Positions 1 through 6,586 of a stretch of 7,847 nt of DNA are shown one piece after another. Numbering within the stretch: position 1 is the stretch's first letter; each line of letters opens with the position of its first letter. Made by a program: the position numbers and the translations under genes. Source of the stretch: DATFKA01 sp042095835 (lineage in GTDB: Bacteria; Bacteroidota; Bacteroidia; Chitinophagales; Saprospiraceae); contig JBELML010000199.1 of assembly GCA_042095835.1 (NCBI GenBank), forward strand, positions 1-7,847, in the 5' to 3' direction. The notes under the pieces were generated by a model. The model ran no database searches. It was not told the DNA's origin and saw only the letters and a program-made list of their open reading frames with translations.

Positions 1-78
1 TAAGATTATGCTCATTTCATCTGTTTAATTTATCATTATGGTCCGCCCTAAGCAATCTTATTTCAGACCAATGCTTAC

Positions 79-510
79 TTACAAGCCCAAACTACCAAAA
101 TCGAAACCGTCCATATCAAAATCTATGTCTTCAGACATCCTATTTGACGAAATTTCTACAAAAGACCTAGCCACTGGTCCTCCTAATGGTGGATTCATCT
201 TTGATAATCGAACCGTAATATTTGAAGCTCCTGGAAATTGCTCTGTTAACTTCCCCAGTATACGGTTCGCCACATTTTCGATTAGGCGAGCGGTTTTCTT
301 CATTTCTAGACGACATATCGTGTAGACGGTTTCATAGTTGACGGTTCCATCAAGCTCATCAAACTCGGCGGCATTGATAAAATTCGTTTCCACATAAACA
401 TCTACTACAAAATAAGTACCGATCAGCTGCTCCTCATCATAATATCCATGAAATGCATAAAACTGCATTCCTTCTAAAGCAACTTTAGATGAATTTCCTC
501 CTTTGTCCAT
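79..510 (-). CDS. folB: Dihydroneopterin aldolase
   Basis: Converts 7,8-dihydroneopterin to 6-hydroxymethyl-7,8-dihydropterin plus glycolaldehyde in cytosolic tetrahydrofolate synthesis. The 143-residue protein has the single FolB (tunnelling-fold) domain at about 9-123: strand VALEGMQFYAFHG (H21), the EEQ segment with E27, GTVNYETVY with the substrate-site Tyr59, and the LSK segment with the presumed catalytic Lys104, followed by a proline-glycine loop. The usual length is about 120; the extra C-terminal tail (about 124-143, acidic then Phe/Gly-rich) is not part of the enzyme fold. I choose the ATG at 510. A longer reading would start at TTG 555, but that TTG is the last three bases of a perfect -7 promoter box, so the added 15 residues would not be transcribed. 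The gene is divergent from the acyl-CoA dehydrogenase gene, and no folate neighbours are visible. Identity is secure from the motifs; the start is inferred. Confidence 0.92.
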   Translation of the reverse strand: MDKGGNSSKVALEGMQFYAFHGYYDEEQLIGTYFVVDVYVETNFINAAEFDELDGTVNYETVYTICRLEMKKTARLIENVANRILGKLTEQFPGASNITVRLSKMNPPLGGPVARSFVEISSNRMSEDIDFDMDGFDFGSLGL

Positions 511-552
511 CCCGAATTCTATACTTTTACATTTCGATTGATAATCCTTCGA

Positions 553-560
553 CAAAGATA
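553..560 (-). promoter_or_regulatory. Bacteroidota -7 box of the folB promoter
   Basis: Read on the minus strand this is TATCTTTG, a perfect match to the Bacteroidota primary-sigma -7 consensus TAnnTTTG, ending 42 bases before the folB ATG. A weak -33 partner (GTTTA, without the final G) lies about 21 bases upstream at 581-585. The predicted leader is about 35 nt. The box overlaps the alternative TTG start and so argues for the shorter protein. Confidence 0.5.
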
Positions 561-661
561 GTGGACTTGATCGATGGTCTTAAACTGAGGCAGTTATTTG
601 ATTGCCACCTACTTTAATATCACCGGCCACCACTTTTATTAAAGAAGGCGATTTATTTGCA

Positions 662-674
662 GTCAAAAATTGAC
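662..674. promoter_or_regulatory. Inverted repeat GTCAA-N3-TTGAC, possible operator
   Basis: A perfect 5-bp inverted repeat with an AAA centre lies just upstream of the predicted -33 element of the acyl-CoA dehydrogenase promoter. The position suits an activator or repressor site, but the arms are short and a chance match in AT-rich intergenic DNA is quite possible. Confidence 0.2.
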
Positions 675-675
675 A

Positions 676-706
676 TTGCGCTAACCAAAAGTAATAGCTA
701 AAGTTG
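676..706 (+). promoter_or_regulatory. Candidate promoter of the glutaryl-CoA dehydrogenase gene
   Basis: TTG at 676-678, a 20-bp spacer, then TAAAGTTG at 699-706, which differs from TAnnTTTG at one fixed position. Transcription would start about 40 bases before the ATG at 753. No Shine-Dalgarno sequence is evident; the leader before the ATG is A-rich, as is usual in this phylum. The call is based on a weak consensus. Confidence 0.3.
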
Positions 707-752
707 CAATTTCCTAATGCAGTTCTAGTCTATTACAATAAAACAAAGAACA

Positions 753-1957
753 ATGGTAAATACCACAAATGCAAAGATTGAGCCCAGAAGTAGAGAAGAT
801 AGATTCCAAGGGCATGATTACTATAATATTGATGACCTCCTCAGTGAAGATCATTTACTGGCCAGAGATGCCGTACGTACTTGGGTAAAACAGGAGGTCT
901 CTCCCATCATCGAGCAGCACTACGAGATGGGAACTTGCCCCAGCCATCTATATAAAGGCTTGGCAGAAATTGGTGCCTATGGTCCCAGCCTCCCTACCGA
1001 ATATGGTGGTGGTGGCATGGATGAGATCGCCTATGGGATCATCATGCAGGAGCTGGAAAGAGGAGACTCTGGCATCCGCTCCATGGCTTCCGTACAGGGC
1101 TCGCTGGTGATGTACCCGATCTATCGTTTTGGTTCTGAAGAACAAAAAAGGAAGTACCTACCAAAACTCGGTAGTGGTGAATTTATCGGTTGTTTTGGTC
1201 TTACCGAACCAGACCACGGCTCTAATCCAGGAGGGATGGTCACCAACCTCAAAGATGATGGCGATAGCTATATCCTTAATGGCGCTAAAATGTGGATCAC
1301 CAATTCTCCTGTTGCCGATGTGGCAGTAGTTTGGGCGAAAGATGAAGACGGTGTCATCAGAGGTGTCATTGTAGAAAAAGACATGCCTGGTTTCTCTGCA
1401 CCTGAGATCCACGGGAAACTATCTTTACGAGCTTCAATTACTGGAGAGTTGGTATTCGAAGATGTACGCGTACCGAAAGCCAATGTTCTACCTCATGTTG
1501 CTGGTTTGAAAGGCCCATTATCTTGTCTATCTAAAGCCCGCTATGGTATTTCCTGGGGTGCGATCGGTGCAGCCATGGATTGCTACGACTCCGCTTTGAG
1601 ATACGCATTAGAAAGAGAGCAATTTGGAAAGCCGCTTGCCGGTTTTCAGTTGACTCAAAAGAAATTGGCGGAGATGATTACTGAAATTACTAAAGCTCAA
1701 TTACTAGCTTGGAGATTAGGAACTCTAGCCAACGAAGGGAAAGCCTCCCCGGCACAAATCTCAATGGCTAAACGAAACAATGTGCATATGGCTTTGGAAA
1801 TTGCGCGCGAAGCTAGACAAATACACGGTGGTATGGGTATCACCAATGAGTACCCGCTCATGCGTCATATGATGAATTTAGAGACGGTATTGACCTATGA
1901 AGGTACGCACGATATTCACCTTCTCATTACAGGTATGGATGTCACGGGACTTAATGC
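753..1957 (+). CDS. Glutaryl-CoA dehydrogenase, 3' end lost in assembly gap
   Basis: FAD-dependent acyl-CoA dehydrogenase that oxidises and decarboxylates glutaryl-CoA to crotonyl-CoA and CO2 in lysine/tryptophan breakdown, passing electrons to electron-transfer flavoprotein. 402 residues are visible (the last codon, GCn, is Ala). The order is N-terminal helical domain (about 30-143), middle beta domain with CFGLTEP at 147-153 and WITNS at 181-185, and C-terminal helical domain with REQFG at 288-292 and QIHGGMG at 356-362. The catalytic base is Glu383 in TYEGTHDIH. Residues matching human GCDH Arg94, Ser98 and Tyr369 are present as Arg109, Ser113 and Tyr382, which separates it from straight-chain acyl-CoA dehydrogenases. 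In human GCDH the segment aligned to VTGLNA lies within a few residues of the C-terminus, so probably fewer than ten codons are missing. Reading on through the Ns into the repeat array, to a TAG at 2241, is an artefact. Confidence 0.93.
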
Positions 1958-2057
1958 NNNNNNNNNNNNNNNNNNNNNNNNNNNNNNNNNNNNNNNNNNN
2001 NNNNNNNNNNNNNNNNNNNNNNNNNNNNNNNNNNNNNNNNNNNNNNNNNNNNNNNNN
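1958..2057. other. Assembly gap of 100 Ns
   Basis: Exactly 100 consecutive Ns, the conventional length for a scaffold gap of unknown true size. The stop codon and any terminator of the dehydrogenase gene, and the left border of the octamer array, lie in it. Reading frames cannot be carried across it. Confidence 0.97.
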
Positions 2058-2224
2058 GACATGGAGACGTGGGGACATGGAGACGTGGGATGTGGGGATG
2101 TGGTGACATGGAGATGTGGGGACGTGGGGACGTGGAGATGTGGGGACATGAAGACTTGGGGACGTGGAGACGTGGGAACATGGAGATGTGGTGACATGGG
2201 GATGTGGGGGCATGGGGACGTGGA
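2058..2224 (+). repeat. Degenerate tandem array of 21 octamers (GAYRTGGR)
   Basis: The segment divides without remainder into 21 units of 8 bp, except the fifth (2090-2096), which is 7 bp. Consensus is GAYRTGGR. Much of it pairs into a 16-bp higher-order unit GAYRTGGAGAYRTGGG; the first two of these (2058-2073 and 2074-2089) are identical. Bases 3-4 are CG in 7 units, CA in 7, TG in 6, CT in 1 and TA in none. The plus strand is G-rich with many GGGG junctions. The left border is hidden in the gap, so the copy number is a minimum; the right border is sharp at 2224. All three minus frames are open across it (Pro/Ser/His-rich), but because 8 is not a multiple of 3 every frame cycles through the same codons, so openness follows from composition and is not evidence of coding. 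Confidence 0.95.
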
Positions 2225-2243
2225 TTACGTCATTCTCTCTTAG

Positions 2244-2363
2244 TTGTCGATCTGTAGAAATTTTTGGAAGGTATATCTAGATGAATTGGGGCTCCGTAGT
2301 AAATCAACGTCATTGGTGACAGCATTACTCCAGAAGCTTAAAAAGGAATATTCAGAAATATAA
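2244..2363 (+). other. Short open stretch between array and thioredoxin gene, possible gene remnant
   Basis: The stretch from 2225 to 2378 holds no clear gene, and no TAnnTTTG promoter or hairpin terminator stands out. One frame stays open for 39 codons after the TAG at 2241-2243 and ends at TAA 2361. Its last part (DELGLRSKSTSLVTALLQK and on) looks like an amphipathic, lysine-rich protein end. There is no ATG; only TTG 2244 could start it. It could be the tail of a gene broken by the array or gap, a tiny peptide, or a chance opening: about 40 open codons are not rare by chance. Confidence 0.15.
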
Positions 2364-2378
2364 AAAACTAAACTTTAG

Positions 2379-2813
2379 ATGAATTTTAAATGGTTGTTAC
2401 TCACTGGAATACTTACACTTAGTGCAAGTTTGACTTATTCTCAAGCGCCCCAATTCCTAACCGACTGGGAGGAAGCACAACAATTGGCTACCCAAGAAAA
2501 CAAGGACCTTTTGATCATCCTCACTGGGAGTGAGTGGTGTGCCCCTTGCAAGAAAATGGATAAAAAAGTGATTGCTCACAAAGCGTTTGAGGCCTATGCG
2601 GAGGAGCACCTCATTATCTTTCTGGTCGATCTACCCAATGAAATTGTTTATAACAGTGAAGTTTATCAGCGCTATTTGCAGTTTCAAAAGGACTACCAAG
2701 CTAAAAAATTACCTTCCCTGGTTCTGGCCGATAGCCAAGGAACAAAAATCAAAACCCTAAAAGGAAAAATGTTTGATTTGGACAATGTAATGAAACAGCT
2801 ACAATCAAAATAG
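2379..2813 (+). CDS. Exported thioredoxin-family protein with CAPC active site
   Basis: 144 residues. A signal peptide covers about 1-21 (Lys4, hydrophobic core 5-18, then TYS-Q), so it acts in the periplasm. The thioredoxin-like fold follows: helix 29-41, strand DLLIILTG at 43-50, redox motif W53-C54-A-P-C57-K, strand LIIFLVDLP at 78-86, and the strand after the conserved cis-Pro112 (KKLPSLVLAD). This matches the small Bacteroidota thioredoxin-like group (Thioredoxin_7-like) in which the motif is FTGSxWCxxC. Expected chemistry is reduction or exchange of disulfides in exported proteins; the partner is not known. The next gene, a T9SS cargo with six cysteines, starts 7 bp downstream and is probably co-transcribed. 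I see no clear promoter upstream. Family is secure, substrate is not. Confidence 0.85.
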   Translation: MNFKWLLLTGILTLSASLTYSQAPQFLTDWEEAQQLATQENKDLLIILTGSEWCAPCKKMDKKVIAHKAFEAYAEEHLIIFLVDLPNEIVYNSEVYQRYLQFQKDYQAKKLPSLVLADSQGTKIKTLKGKMFDLDNVMKQLQSK

Positions 2814-2815
2814 GA
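2812..2815 (+). promoter_or_regulatory. AGGA ribosome-binding motif supporting a TTG start
   Basis: AGGA overlaps the TAG stop of the thioredoxin-family gene and lies 5 bases before the TTG at 2821. The other starts in the window have A-rich leaders without such a motif. It supports the TTG as the real start of the next gene and suggests translational coupling. Confidence 0.4.
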
Positions 2816-2820
2816 TAGCT

Positions 2821-3759
2821 TTGAAAAAACTACTAGTTACATTTTTTATTTTCAGTAGCTTACTTTCTGGTATTAGTCAAGATCAATTCAGTCTACTTGA
2901 TGAAAGTGCTTTGTGGATTCAAGAGCGCTTTACATCTATCGGGGAACCAGATTTCCCAGATTCCACCATATTTACAGCGTATCAGCTTATAGGAGATACG
3001 CTCATTAATGACAAGGTCTATAAAAAAGTATACGCTAATGGCAATTATCGAGGTGTACTACTAGAGGAAGATAAAAGAGTCATGCATAGCTACCTTTCTC
3101 AAATAGATACCATCTTAAATTTTAATTTTGCTGTAGGAGATACCGCTTTCATTTCGAACTGTTCACCTTTCAGATCAAGCTTATGTCAATATATGATCCT
3201 TGAAGAGATTGATTCTGTAAGATTATTGGATGGTAGTATTAGAAAGCGATTGAACTTCTATGGATATAATGCAGGTTTTGATCGTGAAGATTTTCAATTA
3301 TCCTGGATCGACGGTATTGGGAGCACAAAGGGACTACTCCCTGATAAAGACTGTGCGGTATTACGTAATAGACAGTCCCAGGGGCCCTACTGCTCTAGTA
3401 GACTTCGCTGCTATGGCAAAGTGGGACAACTACAATACAATAATGGGGAAACGCCCCTTATGGATTGTAGTATCAATAGTTTGGTGAGTAATACCAGAAA
3501 GGCGCTGCGGCCCTATATTGGGGTCCAACTTTTCCCAAATCCTACGAGTGAAGAGCTTACGATTAATTTTGAGATTACATCATTTAGTGGATCATGGTCT
3601 TTTCAAATCAAAGACTTATCAGGTAAAGTGTTATTTCAGTCTTTTGAAATTCAAAAAAATAGTTATACACATCAGTTTCAAAAAACAGTTAAAGGAATCT
3701 ATTTTGTAGATATTCTTACGGAGCATGGTCGAACAACGAAAAAGGTAATCAAGATTTGA
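2821..3759 (+). CDS. T9SS-exported protein with C-terminal type A sorting domain
   Basis: 312 residues. The start is TTG, chosen because it places a signal peptide (KK, hydrophobic 4-16, cleavage near 19-20) at the N-terminus and follows an AGGA motif; no in-frame ATG precedes it. The C-terminal 75 or so residues form a type IX secretion sorting domain: LFPNPTSEELTI from 237, the IKDLSGKV strand, KGIYFVDI, and the final lysine-rich KKVIKI. The middle (about 25-225) resembles a common uncharacterised Bacteroidota cargo type with GDTLINDKVYKKVY, FNFAVGDT, IDSVRLLDGSIRKR and SWIDGIGSTKGLL; no enzyme motif is recognised. Six cysteines (114, 122, 178, 191, 197, 216) all lie in this mature part, consistent with up to three disulfides. 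It follows the thioredoxin-family gene by 7 bp and ends 12 bp from the stop of convergent ftsK. The biochemical function is unknown. Confidence 0.85.
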   Translation: MKKLLVTFFIFSSLLSGISQDQFSLLDESALWIQERFTSIGEPDFPDSTIFTAYQLIGDTLINDKVYKKVYANGNYRGVLLEEDKRVMHSYLSQIDTILNFNFAVGDTAFISNCSPFRSSLCQYMILEEIDSVRLLDGSIRKRLNFYGYNAGFDREDFQLSWIDGIGSTKGLLPDKDCAVLRNRQSQGPYCSSRLRCYGKVGQLQYNNGETPLMDCSINSLVSNTRKALRPYIGVQLFPNPTSEELTINFEITSFSGSWSFQIKDLSGKVLFQSFEIQKNSYTHQFQKTVKGIYFVDILTEHGRTTKKVIKI

Positions 3760-3771
3760 TAAAGTACTACG

Positions 3772-6285
3772 TCACTTATTCTTCTTCAATTCTTCCAGAA
3801 AGCGCTCCAACTCAATTTCATCGTAAAGTAGTACTTCTCTAGCTTTGCTGCCTTCGCTAGGTCCAACGATGCCCATTGCTTCTAGCTGGTCCATAATCCG
3901 ACCTGCGCGATTATAGCCAAGTTTCAATCGTCGTTGAATCATCGAGGTAGAGCCGTGTTGATTACCCACGACCAGCCGAGCCGCATCTTCGAAGTTGCTA
4001 TCGAGGTCAGAATACTTGAGTCCTGAAGCGCCTGGAATATCTTCTTCTCCATGAAATTCAGGGAGATAATGGGGCTCTGGATAGCCTTGCTGATTGGCAA
4101 TAAAATCAATGAGCCGCTCTACTTCAGGTGTATCAATAAACGCACCCTGGACCCGAGCCATTTCGCCTCCTACAGAAAGTAACATATCACCTCGCCCAAT
4201 CAACTGATCGGCACCACCGGCATCTAGAATGGTTCGAGAATCCACCTTGGCCATTACCTTAAATGCTAAACGTGCAGGGAAGTTGGCTTTGATGATACCT
4301 GTGATAATATTCACGGATGGGCGCTGTGTAGCAATCACCAAATGGATACCGACCGCTCTTGCCAACTGCGCTAAACGGCCAATGGGCAACTCCACTTCTT
4401 TACCAGCAGTCATGATCAAGTCGGCAAATTCATCAATAATTAAAACGATAAAAGGCATAAAGCGATGCCCTTTTAATGGATTGAGGCGACGCTCTACAAA
4501 CTTTTTATTATACTCTTTGAGGTTCCTTGCTGATGCCTTTTTGAGTAAATCATAGCGATTATCCATCTCGATACAAAGTGAATTGAGAGTGTGGATAACC
4601 TTATTGGTTTCAGTAGTGATTGGCTCTTCTTGATTCGGCAAGTAGGCCAAGAAATGGTGCTCCAACTTCGAGTAGGGAAAAAGCTCTACCTTTTTCGGAT
4701 CAATCAATACGAGCTTTACCTGAGATGGATGCTTCTTATATAATATAGAGGCGATGATCGCATTAATACCTACCGACTTACCTTGTCCGGTAGCACCTGC
4801 GACCAACAAGTGAGGCATTTTAGCTAAATCAGCCACAAAGACTTCATTAGAAATTGTTTTCCCTAGGGCAATGGGCAGGTCCATTTTGGCCAACTTAAAC
4901 TTCTCTGACATCAAGACCTCCTTCATAGAGACAATCTGCTTCTTCTTATTCGGTACTTCGATACCAATCGTGCCTTTCCCTGGGATAGGTGCAATGATCC
5001 GAATACCCAAGGCGGCTAAACTCAAAGCTATATCATCCTCTAGGTTTTTAATCTTGGAGATACGCACTCCTGGAGCAGGGACAATCTCGTAAAGTGTAAC
5101 CGTGGGACCAATCGTCGCTCGAATTTTGGTAATCTCTATTTTATAATTGAGTAAGGTCTCAATAATTTGATCCTTATTAGCTTCTAACTCCTCCCGATCA
5201 ATTTCTAAACGCTGATCAGAATAGTCGTTGAGGATTTGGACTACCGGATACTCATATAAAGAAAGATCGAGGGTTGGATCGTAAGGCTCTATATGATCCT
5301 CATTCCCTTGAGCTGCTGCAAAGTTGAGATGAGCAGGCGTTGTATTCTCCTCAAGCGCTAAGGTCTGATCTCCGAGGGGCTCAATCTCTAGCTCCGCGTT
5401 GGCATTGGGATTAGTCGATTTCTTTTTGCGCTTGGTCAGGTCTCCGAGTTCTAGCGCCAATTGCGCATCCTCGTCTTCGCCCCTACTTCCTCCTGGTCTT
5501 AGGGTCAGGATTTTATCAAGCAGATCATCGGGTGGTGCGGGCAGAGCTTCATTATCATCAGCAGTTGCATCTAGACTAGACTGGTGACCAGGTCGGAGTT
5601 TATCGTGCTGGGCTTTTTCGCTTCTAGAAGATACTATTCTACGCCGACGAAGGCGCCCTTCCATTAAATCATTAAAAAATAGGCTTAATTGCTCTTGAAT
5701 CTGCTTTGGTGTCATCTTGTCAAAATCTGGATTAAAATACCAGACCACCATAGCCAGGATCAAAAATAAATACAATATTATAATACCAGCAGTACCTACA
5801 AAGCGGAACAACCAAGCGTTGATACTCTCCCCGAAAGCACCTCCCCAAGGGAAAGATGATCCTGCTGTAATAAACTCCAAAAGGATAGAAGAAAGGAGAA
5901 TAGCGATCAGGGTAAACTTAACATTAGACCAATATTTACCAATCTTTACTTTCCGAATCAGGCTACTCCCAATAATAAAGAAGATATAGATAAAGAGATA
6001 AGAAGCTAAACCAAAACCCCAGTAGAAAAACATATTAGAAACAATCGCTCCTAGCCGTCCTAGCCAATTGGCCATTTCGAACTGACTCTTGAGCAAGAGC
6101 TCCCAACTAAACTGTAGCACCAAATCCTGATCTTGCTGCCAGGTAAACAGATATGAAGTAAAGGCGATAAAAAAATAGAGGGATAAGAATAGAAGCAAGA
6201 CACCACCTAGCTTGGGAACCCTTTCGTCTTTGACACCCAGGCTCAAAGATAACTGCCCACCTTTTTTCTTTTTCTTTGCTGCCAT
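3772..6285 (-). CDS. ftsK: DNA translocase FtsK
   Basis: 837-residue septal DNA pump that clears and aligns chromosomes at division and activates XerCD recombination at dif. Four membrane segments at about 27-47, 84-110, 122-140 and 162-184 anchor it, after a lysine-rich start (KKKKK at 4-8). A charged, low-complexity linker runs from 185 to about 340, followed by the alpha domain (about 342-470) and the RecA-like motor. Walker A is GATGQGKS at 497-504 (Lys503) and Walker B is FIVLIIDE at 612-619 (Asp618, Glu619). ATQRPSVNIITG at 652-663 and DAGGADQLIGRGDML at 688-702 are FtsK/SpoIIIE hallmarks. The C-terminal gamma winged helix (about 763-822, with MIQRRLKLGYNRAGRIMDQL) reads the polar KOPS sequences. 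Length is normal for Bacteroidota, and no frameshift or missing key residue is seen. The gene is convergent with the T9SS gene and divergent from the YkoF-like gene. Confidence 0.96.
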   Translation of the reverse strand: MAAKKKKKGGQLSLSLGVKDERVPKLGGVLLLFLSLYFFIAFTSYLFTWQQDQDLVLQFSWELLLKSQFEMANWLGRLGAIVSNMFFYWGFGLASYLFIYIFFIIGSSLIRKVKIGKYWSNVKFTLIAILLSSILLEFITAGSSFPWGGAFGESINAWLFRFVGTAGIIILYLFLILAMVVWYFNPDFDKMTPKQIQEQLSLFFNDLMEGRLRRRRIVSSRSEKAQHDKLRPGHQSSLDATADDNEALPAPPDDLLDKILTLRPGGSRGEDEDAQLALELGDLTKRKKKSTNPNANAELEIEPLGDQTLALEENTTPAHLNFAAAQGNEDHIEPYDPTLDLSLYEYPVVQILNDYSDQRLEIDREELEANKDQIIETLLNYKIEITKIRATIGPTVTLYEIVPAPGVRISKIKNLEDDIALSLAALGIRIIAPIPGKGTIGIEVPNKKKQIVSMKEVLMSEKFKLAKMDLPIALGKTISNEVFVADLAKMPHLLVAGATGQGKSVGINAIIASILYKKHPSQVKLVLIDPKKVELFPYSKLEHHFLAYLPNQEEPITTETNKVIHTLNSLCIEMDNRYDLLKKASARNLKEYNKKFVERRLNPLKGHRFMPFIVLIIDEFADLIMTAGKEVELPIGRLAQLARAVGIHLVIATQRPSVNIITGIIKANFPARLAFKVMAKVDSRTILDAGGADQLIGRGDMLLSVGGEMARVQGAFIDTPEVERLIDFIANQQGYPEPHYLPEFHGEEDIPGASGLKYSDLDSNFEDAARLVVGNQHGSTSMIQRRLKLGYNRAGRIMDQLEAMGIVGPSEGSKAREVLLYDEIELERFLEELKKNK

Positions 6286-6586
6286 TTAATGTTTGTTTAT
6301 CGGTATTCCCTTCTATTCTTAGGTTTAGCTCTAAATCAATGCCTCAGAATACGCAAAATAATCATTTCTACCCTGAAAAAACAAACATTTTTGTTTCTTC
6401 GGCAAATTCTTTGGTTTTTATCGCTAATAGGTAGAGTAGGTCTAAACTAAGCGATGGTTCTTGGAGTTGCCGCTTCTCGTCGAATAGTAATATGGTCAAA
6501 GTTGGAAGGTTCTTTAAACTTAATGGCTATACCAGCATTGTATTTGATCAAAAGAATAACTATTTAATCCATTCAAATCTTACCTT
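6286..6586. other. 301-bp divergent intergenic region
   Basis: This separates ftsK (minus) from the YkoF-like gene (plus). It holds the candidate ftsK promoter and a 7-bp AT-rich inverted repeat (AAACAAA 6379-6385, TTTGTTT 6390-6396) that covers its -33 element. I found no TAnnTTTG match for the rightward gene, no tRNA-like fold and no open frame of note. Confidence 0.6.
6354..6385 (-). promoter_or_regulatory. Candidate ftsK promoter
   Basis: On the minus strand TTTG (6385-6382) is followed by a 20-bp spacer and TTATTTTG (6361-6354), one mismatch from TAnnTTTG. This predicts a leader of about 60 nt before the ATG at 6285. The -33 element sits in the left arm of a 7-bp inverted repeat with a 4-nt loop (6379-6396), which could be an operator, though such AT-rich repeats are often chance. 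Confidence 0.35.

Noticed and set aside
1..60. TAAGATT (1-7) and AATCTTA (54-60) as a folB terminator stem.
   Set aside because: The 7-bp arms are 46 bases apart, AT-rich, and no T-run follows on the folB strand; too weak to call.
1878..2213. Pro/Ser/His-rich open frames on the minus strand across the octamer array.
   Set aside because: They cross the N block, lack homology, and all three frames are open because the repeat contains no stop in that direction; this is composition, not coding.
2058..2224. CRISPR array or canonical G-quadruplex in the repeat region.
   Set aside because: The units are directly abutting octamers with no spacers. Although GGGG runs are many, four runs with short loops do not occur together, so a classic quadruplex is not supported.
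481..2386. A 16-bp exact direct repeat (AACTTTAGATGAATTT) at 481-496, inside folB, and at 2371-2386, over the thioredoxin-gene start.
   Set aside because: Unlikely by chance but not extreme in AT-rich DNA; one copy is ordinary folB coding sequence, and there is no sign of an insertion or duplication around either copy.
3762..3836. A 9-bp inverted repeat AAGTACTAC / GTAGTACTT near the convergent ends.
   Set aside because: The arms are separated by 57 bases and one lies within ftsK coding sequence; it is unlikely to act as a terminator.
4229..5989. Several plus-strand open frames inside the ftsK region.
   Set aside because: They are antisense shadows of a complete, highly conserved ftsK and resemble no protein family.
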